This document shows positions 47,123-56,914 of a stretch of DNA of 64,000 nucleotides, piece after piece. The notes beneath the pieces were generated by a model. The model did no database searches and was not told the origin of the DNA. It saw only the letters and a list, made by a program, of their open reading frames with translations. Within the stretch, counting starts at the first letter, position 1; every line of letters begins with the position of its first letter. The stretch comes from Paeniglutamicibacter gangotriensis Lz1y (GTDB lineage: Bacteria; Actinomycetota; Actinomycetes; Actinomycetales; Micrococcaceae), in the NCBI RefSeq assembly GCF_000348945.1, contig NZ_AOCK01000003.1, forward strand, positions 372,001 to 436,000, written 5' to 3'. The position numbers were made by a program, and so were the translations under genes.

Positions 47123-48910
47123 ATGCAGGTACACAAGTACGACGTCGTGATCGTCGGAGCTGGCGGCGCAGGCATGCGCGCAGCCATCGAATCCGGCCAG
47201 CGCGCACGTACGGCCGTTCTCACCAAGCTTTACCCAACGCGTTCGCACACTGGTGCGGCGCAGGGTGGCATGTGTGCAGCATTGGCCAACGTAGAAGAAG
47301 ACAACTGGGAATGGCACACCTTTGACACTGTCAAGGGTGGCGACTACCTGGTTGACCAGGACGCGGCCGAGATCATGGCGAAGGAAGCCATTGACGCGGT
47401 GCTCGACCTGGAAAAGATGGGCCTTCCGTTCAACCGAACCCCCGAAGGCAAGATCGACCAGCGTCGCTTCGGCGGCCACACCCGCGACCACGGCAAGGCC
47501 GCCGTGCGCCGCGCCTGCTACGCAGCTGACCGCACCGGTCACATGATCCTGCAGACGCTGTACCAAAACTGCGTCAAGCACAACGTCGAGTTCTACAACG
47601 AGTTCTACGTCCTGGACATGCTCATGGTTGAGGAGGATGCCTTCCGCGAGGACGGCACCGCCTACAAGCAGAAGCGCGTTGCCGGCGTGGTTTCCTATGA
47701 CCTGGCCACCGGAGAACTGCACATCTTCCAGGCCAAGTCCGTCATCTTCGCCACCGGCGGTGCCGGCAAGGTCTTCAAGACCACCTCCAACGCCCACACC
47801 CTCACCGGTGACGGCATGGGCATCGCCTTCCGCAAGGGCATCCCGCTGGAGGACATGGAGTTCGTCCAGTTCCACCCGACCGGCCTGGCCGGCCTGGGCA
47901 TCTTGCTCTCCGAGGCAGCACGTGGCGAAGGCGCCATCCTGCGAAACTCCGAGGGTGAACGCTTCATGGAGCGCTACGCTCCCACCATTAAGGACCTCGC
48001 GCCGCGTGACATTGTCGCCCGGTCGATGGCCAACGAGGTGCGCGAAGGCCGCGGTTGTGGACCAAACAAGGACTACGTCCTGTTGGACCTGACCCACCTG
48101 GAGCCGGCACACATCGATGCCAAGCTCCCGGACATCACCGAGTTCGCTCGCACCTACCTGGGTGTCGAGCCGTACACCGAGCCGGTGCCGGTGTTCCCGA
48201 CCGCCCACTACATCATGGGCGGGGTCCCGACCAACATCGATGCCGAGGTCCTACAGGACAACGACACCGTGATCCCGGGCCTCTTCGCCGCCGGCGAGGT
48301 AGCCTGCGTTTCGGTGCACGGCTCCAACCGCCTGGGTACCAACTCGCTGCTGGACATCAACGTGTTCGGCAAGCGCGCAGGCATCTCCGCGGCCAAGTAC
48401 GCCCTGGACGCCGAGTATGTTGATCTTCCCGAGGATCCGGAGGCGTTCACCGCCAACCAGATCGAGTCCATGATCAATTCCACCGGTACCGAGCGCGTTG
48501 CAGTGCTGCGCAAGGAACTGCAGGACATCATGGATGCCAACGTCCAGGTGTTCCGCGACAAGGATTCACTGACCCGTGCACTTGGGGTCATCGAAGATCT
48601 GCGCGAACGCTACAAGAACGTTGCAGTGCAGGACAAGGGCAAGCGCTTCAACCTCGACCTGCTCGAAGCCATCGAACTGGGCTTCCTGCTGGACATGGCC
48701 GAAGTCATGACCGCCGCCGCCATGCACCGCAAGGAATCCCGTGGTGGCCACTACCGCGAGGACTTCCCGGATCGCGACGACGAGAACTTCATGAAGCACT
48801 CGATGTCCTACCGCGACGCAACGGCCACCACCGAGGGCATTCCCGGCATCCGCATGGAAACCAAGCCCGTTATCTTCACCCGTTACCAGCCGATGGAGCG
48901 TAAGTACTAA
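47123..48910 (+). CDS. sdhA: Succinate dehydrogenase flavoprotein subunit
   Basis: Catalytic subunit oxidising succinate to fumarate, 595 residues. FAD motif VIVGAGGAGMRAAIESGQ at the N-terminus; RSHTGAAQGG includes His42, the predicted covalent FAD attachment. Active-site segments include FGGHTRDHGKAAVRRACYAA, FHPTGLAG, and HYIMGGVPTNIDAEV; VSVHGSNRLGTNSLLDINVF closes the FAD site. Longer C-terminal helical domain (about 480-595) contacts SdhB. ATG 47123 has an AGAGAGC site upstream. Its stop overlaps the sdhB ATG by 1 base. Confidence 0.97.
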   Translation: MQVHKYDVVIVGAGGAGMRAAIESGQRARTAVLTKLYPTRSHTGAAQGGMCAALANVEEDNWEWHTFDTVKGGDYLVDQDAAEIMAKEAIDAVLDLEKMGLPFNRTPEGKIDQRRFGGHTRDHGKAAVRRACYAADRTGHMILQTLYQNCVKHNVEFYNEFYVLDMLMVEEDAFREDGTAYKQKRVAGVVSYDLATGELHIFQAKSVIFATGGAGKVFKTTSNAHTLTGDGMGIAFRKGIPLEDMEFVQFHPTGLAGLGILLSEAARGEGAILRNSEGERFMERYAPTIKDLAPRDIVARSMANEVREGRGCGPNKDYVLLDLTHLEPAHIDAKLPDITEFARTYLGVEPYTEPVPVFPTAHYIMGGVPTNIDAEVLQDNDTVIPGLFAAGEVACVSVHGSNRLGTNSLLDINVFGKRAGISAAKYALDAEYVDLPEDPEAFTANQIESMINSTGTERVAVLRKELQDIMDANVQVFRDKDSLTRALGVIEDLRERYKNVAVQDKGKRFNLDLLEAIELGFLLDMAEVMTAAAMHRKESRGGHYREDFPDRDDENFMKHSMSYRDATATTEGIPGIRMETKPVIFTRYQPMERKY

Positions 48911-49692
48911 TGAGCACGGAACTTCCGGAACCAGCATCGAAGATTGAGCTGAAGCCAGGCGTTGGCGGCGGCGGAGAAATCCCGCAGTTCAACATCACCT
49001 TGCGTGTTCGCCGGTACCTGCCGGAGACCACCGCAGACGCCTACTGGGAAGACTTTGAGCTGACCATGTACGGCACCGACCGCGTGCTGGACGCCCTGCA
49101 CAAGGTCAAGTGGGACCACGACGGTTCGCTGTCCTTCCGCCGCTCCTGCGCCCACGGCGTTTGCGGCTCCGATGCCATGCGCATCAACGGTCGCAACCGT
49201 CTGGCCTGCAAGACCCTGCTCAAGGACCTGGACCACTCCAAGCCAATCACCGTTGAAGCCATCAAGGGCCTGCCCCTTGAAAAGGACCTCATCGTTGACA
49301 TGGAGCCGTTCTTCCAGTCCTACCGCGAGATCATGCCGTTTTTGATCAACAAGGGCCACGAGCCCTCGGCGGAGCGCTACCAGTCGGCAGAGGACCACGC
49401 CAAGTTCGAGGACACCACCAAGTGCATCCTCTGCGCCGCGTGCACCTCGTCCTGCCCGGTGTTCTGGACCGACGGTCAGTACTTCGGCCCGGCGGCCATC
49501 GTGAACGCACACCGCTTCATCTTCGACTCGCGCGATGATGCAGGGGACATGCGTCTTGAGGTCCTCAACGACAAGGAAGGCGTATGGCGTTGCCGTACGA
49601 CCTTCAACTGCACCGAAGCATGCCCGCGTGGTATCCAGGTGACCCAGGCAATTGCCGAGGTCAAGCAGGCCATTTTGGCTCGCTCGATCTAG
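48910..49692 (+). CDS. sdhB: Succinate dehydrogenase iron-sulfur subunit
   Basis: Electron-transfer subunit of complex II, 260 residues. The [2Fe-2S] ligands lie in RRSCAHGVCGSDAMRINGRN and LACKTLL; the [4Fe-4S] and [3Fe-4S] ligands in CILCAACTSSCPVFW and CTEACPRGIQ. It carries electrons from the SdhA flavin to the membrane quinone site. It ends the operon; a perfect hairpin with a TTCG loop follows 18 bases later, and then an insertion sequence. Confidence 0.97.
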   Translation: MSTELPEPASKIELKPGVGGGGEIPQFNITLRVRRYLPETTADAYWEDFELTMYGTDRVLDALHKVKWDHDGSLSFRRSCAHGVCGSDAMRINGRNRLACKTLLKDLDHSKPITVEAIKGLPLEKDLIVDMEPFFQSYREIMPFLINKGHEPSAERYQSAEDHAKFEDTTKCILCAACTSSCPVFWTDGQYFGPAAIVNAHRFIFDSRDDAGDMRLEVLNDKEGVWRCRTTFNCTEACPRGIQVTQAIAEVKQAILARSI

Positions 49693-49710
49693 TTCAAGCC
49701 AAGCAGTGCC

Positions 49711-49744
49711 GTGGTCCGGTTTCCCTTCGGGGAAACCGGACCAC
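49711..49744 (+). terminator. sdh operon terminator (perfect stem, TTCG loop)
   Basis: GTGGTCCGGTTTCCC (49711-49725) pairs perfectly with 49730-49744 around a UUCG tetraloop, among the most stable RNA loops. The next bases ACTGGGTT give no clear U-tract. The insertion sequence's target duplication begins only 3 bases further on. Confidence 0.85.
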
Positions 49745-49757
49745 ACTGGGTTAACCA

Positions 49758-49774
49758 CAATGCCGTTTACTTAG
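49758..49774 (+). repeat. Left terminal inverted repeat of the IS
   Basis: CAATGCCGTTTACTTAG, exactly complementary to 51144-51160. Confidence 0.95.
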
Positions 49775-49797
49775 ACGAGATGTGTTAATCTTTCGGC

Positions 49798-51151
49798 ATG
49801 GCACGTAGCGGATGGGTGACCCCCGAGGGTCCCGAACGATTGACTGACCACGTCTCCCTGGGCGTATTGACGAAGGCGTTCCCGCCCGGGGTCGTGGATG
49901 CGGTGATCGAGCGCACCGGCACCATGGAGCAGCGAACCCGATTGCTGCCCTCACGGCTGATGGTCTACTACGTGATGGCCCTGGCCCTGTTTTCGAGCGG
50001 GTCCTACGAGGAGGTCATGCGCTCGCTGTTGGCCGGGATGGAATGGATCACCGGTCGGTTCCGTGAGTGGACGATGCCGACGAAAGCGGCGATCTACAAG
50101 GCAAGGAACCGGCTGGGTTCCGCGGTGATGATTGAGTTGTTCGCCGAGGTCGCCCAACCCTTCGCCGCCCCGGGAGGCAACGGGTTCTACAAGGATTGGC
50201 GGCTGGTGGCCGTGGATGGGACGACCATGGATCTGGCCGATACCCCGGCGAACGAAAAGGCCTACGGGCGGCCCGGGACGAAAACTCAGTTCAAGAGCGC
50301 CTTCCCGCAGGCGCGACTGCTGGGCTTGGTGGAATGCGGCACCCATGCGGCTTTCTCCACCGTGGTCGCCAGCCACAACACCTCCGAACATGACATGTAT
50401 CCGGGGCTGCTGGCGGACCTGGCCGAGGGCATGCTGTTGACCTCGGACCGGGGCTTCTTCTCCTATCAGGGATGGAAGGACAGCATCGCGACGGGAGTGG
50501 AGCTGTTGTGGCGGATGAAAGCCAACAGCGTCCTGCCGAGCATGGAGGAACTTGGGGACGGGTCCTACCGCTCGGCGGTGTATCCAAGCAGCAAGGACCG
50601 GGCCAAGAAGACCGCGGGGATCCCGGTGCGGGTCATCGAGTACGAGGTCACCACCCCGACGGATGGGGGTGAGACGGTCAGCAGTTTCCGGCTGATTACC
50701 TCCCTGCTGGACCCCGTGTTGGCCCCGGCCGAGGATCTGGCCGATCTTTATGCCAAACGCTGGGAAATCGAGTCAAGCTTCGGTGAACTTAAAACCCACC
50801 AACGCGGCCCCGGCAACGTGCTGCGCTCCAAAACACCCGACGGGGTGCTGCAGGAAATCTATGGGCATCTGTGCACGCACTACGCGATCCGGTCCCTGAT
50901 CGGCACTGTCGCCCACGAATTCGACGAAGACCCCCTGAAGTTCTCCTTCAAACGCACCCTCCGGGCCGCACGGCGATCATTGGCCGGGCGCCCGGCTTTT
51001 TCCCCCTCGGAAGCTGGCTGAAACCTTCGTCATTTTTTGCCAAGAAATACTCCACGAACTCCTGCCCCCACGCAGACATCGCAACGTCCTCCGCGTCGTC
51101 AAGCGGAAGATGTCCAAATGGCCGGTCAAGAAAGTGACAAAAGCTAAGTAA
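49798..51151 (+). pseudogene. IS4-family DDE transposase, +1-nt frameshift near the 3' end
   Basis: As it stands the frame encodes 407 residues and stops at 51021. It has an N-terminal helical domain and the RNase H-like DDE core: Asp140 in VAVDGTTMDLAD, Asp217 in LTSDRGFFSYQ, and the Y-(2)-R-(3)-E-(6)-K signature YAKRWEIESSFGELK with Glu325. After the T5C5 run at 50997-51006, the next frame continues with an Arg/Lys-rich tail typical of the family (EILHELLPPRRHRNVLRVV, then KRKMSKWPVKKV) and stops at 51149-51151 inside the right inverted repeat. Removing one T gives a 450-residue protein. The catalytic residues precede the shift, so partial activity cannot be excluded. Confidence 0.85.
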
Positions 51152-51160
51152 ACGGCATTG
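51144..51160 (+). repeat. Right terminal inverted repeat of the IS
   Basis: CTAAGTAAACGGCATTG, exactly complementary to 49758-49774. It contains the TAA stop of the reconstructed full-length transposase. Confidence 0.95.
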
Positions 51161-51304
51161 GGGTTAACCACGTGTTGACAAGTGCCCGTTGAGTTCTAGT
51201 GAGAATTCTGTGTTCTCCACCGCATGCAGGTCGAGATCCTTCCGATCTGCGATCTCCACGGCTTTTCCAGGGACAAGCTTGATCCAATCGACAAGGAGCA
51301 CCGC

Positions 51305-51463
51305 ATGAGCAAGATCCGCCTTTCTGAAGAAGTCATTCGGGCCAGGGAAGCCGCTCAGAAAGCTCGCGAGGAGAAACCTCTCGATGAGGTTGTCCGGGAA
51401 ATCTGCGAGGAACGCCGAGAACGAGAAATCCTCCCGTACAAGCGAGCAATTTCTGCGCGTTAG
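51305..51463 (+). CDS. Small charged helical protein beside the IS, unknown
   Basis: A possible 52-residue protein, almost wholly helical and rich in Glu, Arg and Lys (VIRAREAAQKAREEKPLDEV). ATG 51305 has a near-perfect AAGGAG site 7 bases upstream, the main reason to list it. The frame also stays open upstream to 51224 without a better start. The opposite strand is open across the same region, so the reading frame is not secure. No family recognised. It may be the residue of a longer gene disturbed by the neighbouring insertion. Confidence 0.4.
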   Translation: MSKIRLSEEVIRAREAAQKAREEKPLDEVVREICEERREREILPYKRAISAR

Positions 51464-51507
51464 ATGTCCCCACGGCAGAACCGGCGACGGAGGTTCGGCT
51501 CTCCTGC

Positions 51508-52695
51508 TCAGGCCCGCCGACGTTTCCCGCCGACGGATCTCTCCTGTTTCTGGGCGCGCACGCGTTCGACGTCGGCGGAACGCACGGCCACGATGGCAGC
51601 GGAGAGCAGGTAGGTCTGGCTCAGCAGGTTGAACCACACAAAGAGCCCCAGGATCACCGCGAACGGCGCCAGCACCACATTGTTGCTCAGTGACGCCAAC
51701 AAGGTCGCCGAGAGGAAGCGCAGGATCGTGGCTCCGGCGCCCGCCAGCAGCACACCGGCAACCAGTCCCCCGGCAATGACAGTGACCCGTGAGGCCACCC
51801 GCAGCAGCACCCAGGCCGTCGCGCAGTCCAGGGCAAACATGGCCACGATGAAACCGATCCGGCTCAGCGCGCTGGTCCACCAGCCATCCAAGTTCAACAA
51901 GTGCCCCAGCGAGTCGATCATCGAAGAAGAAACCACTGCCAGCCCGCTGGATACCACCAGCGCCACGGCAAGTACCAGCAACAGCAGCGCATCACGTAGC
52001 TTGGAGATGACCGGATTGGACCTGTCGCGGTGCAGACCGAAGACTGTGCGGATGCCCTCGCGCAGACCCGTCAACCATCCCAAGGAGGTGAAGACCAGGG
52101 CGCCCAGGGAAATGGCCAAGGTCGCCCCGAAGCCGCCGAGTCCCAGCAGGTCTTCGGGCTTGGCCAATCCGCCCTGCCCGGTGTCGATGAGCCCCGGCGT
52201 GCTCGCGGCGACCATTTCGATGATCCCGTCGCGCAACACCGGGTTGTCGTAGACGAACATGCCCAGCAGCGCAAAACCTGCCACGAGCATCGCCGCAATG
52301 GAGAAGAACATCCGGTAGGCACCCCCGGCAGCCAACAGCGGCCCGCGGCGCCTGACATACAGGTTCCACACCCGCATCGGGTACAGCGCATAAAACATGG
52401 CGGTTAGCATGATGAAGAATGCCTTCAGCCGTTGCCAAGGCGTGCCCGTGGCTCGGGCCACATAGAGTTCCTGGGTCTTGACCCTGATGAAAGCATGAAG
52501 TGCCCGCGGGTCAAGCGGGGAAGCCGGGGCATCGACCGGGGCACCGATAAAGCGTCGGGCCACCAGGCCGGGTGCGCGGGTGCCAAGTTCAGAGGCGACT
52601 CGATCAACCGAGGACTCTGCGGCGACATCCGGCGACGCGGCCCCGGACGCCGTCGAAAGCACCGTGCGGGGCCGCTTAGCTCGTCGGCCCGCCAA
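51508..52695 (-). CDS. YhjD/YihY/BrkB family inner-membrane protein
   Basis: A 395-residue protein with a hydrophilic N-terminal 90 residues, then six helices of the YihY/BrkB type: YRMFFSIAAMLVAGFALLGM, GATLAISLGALVFTSLGWLT and GLREGIRTVFGLHRDRSNPV are characteristic, and LFVWFNLLSQTYLLSAAIVA is the C-terminal block. Despite the old 'ribonuclease BN' label the family has no nuclease motif and its function is unclear. TTG 52695 is chosen because GAGGAG stands 7 bases before; it lies inside the end of the upstream 2'-5' RNA ligase-like gene (20-bp overlap). The tail is Arg/Lys-rich. Confidence 0.85.
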   Translation of the reverse strand: MAGRRAKRPRTVLSTASGAASPDVAAESSVDRVASELGTRAPGLVARRFIGAPVDAPASPLDPRALHAFIRVKTQELYVARATGTPWQRLKAFFIMLTAMFYALYPMRVWNLYVRRRGPLLAAGGAYRMFFSIAAMLVAGFALLGMFVYDNPVLRDGIIEMVAASTPGLIDTGQGGLAKPEDLLGLGGFGATLAISLGALVFTSLGWLTGLREGIRTVFGLHRDRSNPVISKLRDALLLLVLAVALVVSSGLAVVSSSMIDSLGHLLNLDGWWTSALSRIGFIVAMFALDCATAWVLLRVASRVTVIAGGLVAGVLLAGAGATILRFLSATLLASLSNNVVLAPFAVILGLFVWFNLLSQTYLLSAAIVAVRSADVERVRAQKQERSVGGKRRRA

Positions 52696-53233
52696 GTTCC
52701 AACTCCTCGCGAAGCGACCAGGCGCCGGCGGAATCAGTACCAAAGAGTCCGATAGAGTCCACGGGAAAGGTCATGGATTCGCCGCTGAGCTCTTCCTGGG
52801 CCAAGTCCATGATGGAATCCTCGACCTCGTGCGCGATGGTCAGGTGCGGGTGGTATCCATAGCTGAGCTCGTGCCGCAACGGTCCATCGACCAACGCATC
52901 ATGCAGTCGGCCGCAGGCCTGCGCCCCTTCGATGACGTTCATGAACACCACCGGGGAGATGGGCCTAAAGGTTCCGGTGCCACGGATTCCAACCCGGAAA
53001 ACGGGCATGTGTGCGGCGACCTTGCGCACATGCCGGACCGCGGAGTCCCAATCGGTGGTGGAACCGGAGACCAAGGTGATGTGCGGGGCGATGGCCGCTG
53101 CGGCCTGCCCGCCATAACGCCTGCGCCATTCGCGCAGGGTCGCATCAAGCGGGGAGGGTAGCTGAATGACGACCCCCAGCGCCGTTGCCTGCGCAACGGC
53201 CCCTTGGGTCTCCTCCCCCGCTTTTGAGACCAT
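52676..53233 (-). CDS. 2'-5' RNA ligase / cyclic phosphodiesterase (2H) family protein
   Basis: A 185-residue 2H phosphoesterase. The two H-x-[ST]-x motifs are clear: PHITLV near residue 51 and HPHLTIAH near residue 127, placed symmetrically in a duplicated alpha/beta fold. Such proteins cleave or ligate 2'-5' linkages or cyclic phosphates in RNA; the in vivo substrate is unknown. It begins 2 bases after the trpS stop and overlaps the next gene, so trpS, this gene and the BrkB-like gene form one transcription unit. Confidence 0.85.
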   Translation of the reverse strand: MVSKAGEETQGAVAQATALGVVIQLPSPLDATLREWRRRYGGQAAAAIAPHITLVSGSTTDWDSAVRHVRKVAAHMPVFRVGIRGTGTFRPISPVVFMNVIEGAQACGRLHDALVDGPLRHELSYGYHPHLTIAHEVEDSIMDLAQEELSGESMTFPVDSIGLFGTDSAGAWSLREELELGGPTS

Positions 53234-53235
53234 AC

Positions 53236-55135
<1,900 letters not shown>

Positions 55136-55217
55136 GCCATCCAGCTTACAGATAGTTGTTCAAGGGTTTGCCGGTCCCGGCATCGGGGTGTCGTCAAGCC
55201 GGCGGTAGCACCGGAAA

Positions 55218-55742
55218 TTAGTCGATGACCTCGCCGGTCATCGGTTCGCCACGGCCGGAGGGCTTCATCATGTCACGGGCGTTGGAGGCCGTGATTTCGA
55301 TGGTCTCCAACGCGCGGTCAACCATGCCCTGGGCGTCTTCGCCTTCCTTGAGACGGTATTCGTTCACGACGCCGACCTGCACCTGGACGATCTTGAACGA
55401 ATGATCAAGTTTCAGATCGCGATTCCGGGTGGCTTCGTCCAACACCACGGGTCCCGCCGAGGGACCGCTTCGGCCCTGCGATGCCGCGGCCGCGGTGGCA
55501 GCCTTCAGCTGGCTGGTCATTTTTGCCGCGCCACGTTTGAGACCAAAGACCAGGAATGCCGAAAGCAACAGCCAACCCAGCGAGATCACGACCACCAACC
55601 AGCCAATGACGTCGTTCTGGTTTGCCGCAAAAACGACTGCCACCAGAAAGATCGTGACCATGACGGCCAACGAGAGGGTGGATGCATTGATCGTGACTTT
55701 TTTGCCCTGCGCGGGGGCCGAGCTACTTCCGAGGGGTTCCAT
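55218..55742 (-). CDS. Two-helix membrane protein, unknown
   Basis: A 174-residue protein: short polar N-terminus, two adjacent helices (LSLAVMVTIFLVAVVFAANQ and DVIGWLVVVISLGWLLLSAF), then an Ala/Gln linker and a cytoplasmic domain (DHSFKIVQVQVGVVNEYRLK and an acidic helix with EGEDAQGMVDRALETIEITA). No family recognised. It lies 82 bp before xthA on the same strand. Reads as a real gene by codon pattern and length. Confidence 0.7.
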   Translation of the reverse strand: MEPLGSSSAPAQGKKVTINASTLSLAVMVTIFLVAVVFAANQNDVIGWLVVVISLGWLLLSAFLVFGLKRGAAKMTSQLKAATAAAASQGRSGPSAGPVVLDEATRNRDLKLDHSFKIVQVQVGVVNEYRLKEGEDAQGMVDRALETIEITASNARDMMKPSGRGEPMTGEVID

Positions 55743-55917
55743 GGTCTTATTCTCTCAAATCCGCGCGAGCGTCATCGTATCCAAGCCTGAATTACGATTG
55801 TTAGCTTAATCGGATTCAGCGTCCCTGGGGCGCGGCTTCATCCGGGGACGGTCCCGAGCATTGCCCGGGGTTCCCCAGGCGTCGTGTTCTACGGCCGCCG
55901 GGAACGGGTGCCCCGTC

Positions 55918-56745
55918 TTATTTGAACGGGTTCCAGCCCGCCGTGGGAAACAGGAATGTCAACGATGAGCGCACCAGCAAAAATCCGATGATACCCACGA
56001 TCCACGGCATCATTTCCGCTGATGATTTGGTGAGCCATGCCGACAGTCGTTCGAAGGACCTTTGCAGCCGTTGGCCCGCAACCGCCCTGACACCGATGAC
56101 GACAAACCCCGGAAGCAGCATCACCAGGCAGTAAACCACCAGCAGCCCGGCTTGCACGGGCATTGCGTAATTGCTTTGAGTTAGCAGTCCAATGGCTGCA
56201 AGGTAGGGGAGCATGGTGGGTAGCTCCAGCAGTCCGGCCGTGACGCCCAGAACTGCGATCCCCCATTTGCTGTCGAGTGCTTTGTCCAGACGGCGGCTCC
56301 AGCGACCCTCCGCCGCCGGAGCTGTAACAGGCTGCCCGGCACTGGTGCCTGCCGTCCATCCATCGCCACTTCCGGCTCTGGGGACCTCACCGGTGACAGT
56401 CACCGGGTTCGGCGCCAGCGGCTTACTCAGGATCGGTTTTTTCTTAAACGACCAGGCGATCATCCCTGCTCCGAGCAGAAGCACCACCCAGCGGAAGCCG
56501 GGCGAGCCCATGAGTGCGTCAGTGAATCCGGTGTTGATCTGGTTCACCCCTCCGAGCATGAGCAGACCAACGGCCAAATAGAAGGCGCCGATGACTGCGA
56601 GGTAAGCGACGGCCGACCCCAGGTCGCCGCGCTTTTTTGCACGAAGCACCAGCCACACCGGTATCACCAGTGTTCCGATACTGGTGGCATCGATCAGGGC
56701 CAGCAGGGCCAGGGAGGCGAATAGTCCGGCAGTTCCAAGCATCAT
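55918..56745 (-). CDS. GAP/Sap family membrane protein (LysE superfamily-like)
   Basis: A 276-residue protein with six helices in two groups of three, separated by a hydrophilic loop (Gly/Ala/Pro-rich, about residues 110-160). LLALIDATSIGTLVIPVWLV at the start and LELPTMLPYLAAIGLLTQSN after the loop match the GAP (Sap, peptidoglycolipid-addressing) family of Actinobacteria, implicated in cell-envelope lipid export. ATG 56745 (or the next codon, also ATG) is chosen for the GGAAG upstream; the longer frame to 56796 has no site. It is divergent from the histidine kinase and might be its target, which is only a guess from position. Confidence 0.8.
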   Translation of the reverse strand: MMLGTAGLFASLALLALIDATSIGTLVIPVWLVLRAKKRGDLGSAVAYLAVIGAFYLAVGLLMLGGVNQINTGFTDALMGSPGFRWVVLLLGAGMIAWSFKKKPILSKPLAPNPVTVTGEVPRAGSGDGWTAGTSAGQPVTAPAAEGRWSRRLDKALDSKWGIAVLGVTAGLLELPTMLPYLAAIGLLTQSNYAMPVQAGLLVVYCLVMLLPGFVVIGVRAVAGQRLQRSFERLSAWLTKSSAEMMPWIVGIIGFLLVRSSLTFLFPTAGWNPFK

Positions 56746-56914
56746 GCTTCCAGCTTCCCTTGGATCGGGACGCTTTTCGTCCTGCGTCCGGAGCATCAGG
56801 GGTCATCCCTTCGTAGGACGCTGCGGCAAGGAAACCGCCGAGACAAGGGGGTTCTTTGCGACGCACGGCCGATCCGCTCTTGGTAAAAGCGTCCGGGCGT
56901 ACCACGATGAGAGG

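Larger units (their letters stand above)
49758..51160 (+). mobile_element. IS4-family insertion sequence, 1403 bp, complete ends
   Basis: The element is bounded by perfect 17-bp terminal inverted repeats and flanked by a 10-bp direct repeat GGGTTAACCA (49748-49757 and 51161-51170), the target duplication. An IS4-family size of about 1.4 kb and duplications of 10-12 bp fit. If the IR is taken as 16 bp, the duplication is 11 bp (adds a C). It carries one transposase gene, now frameshifted. An intact duplication implies a recent insertion by transposition at this locus. Confidence 0.93.

Noticed and set aside
46329-48208. Minus-strand open frames of 292 and 363 residues opposite sdhC/sdhD/sdhA
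   Set aside because: They are antisense to conserved, operonic sdh genes and have His/Gln/Val-rich compositions typical of shadow frames.
51164-51880. Minus-strand 238-residue frame running from the brkB-like gene to the IS edge
   Set aside because: Most of it overlaps the brkB-like gene in another frame; only the last 60 residues are outside, with no start or ribosome site of their own.
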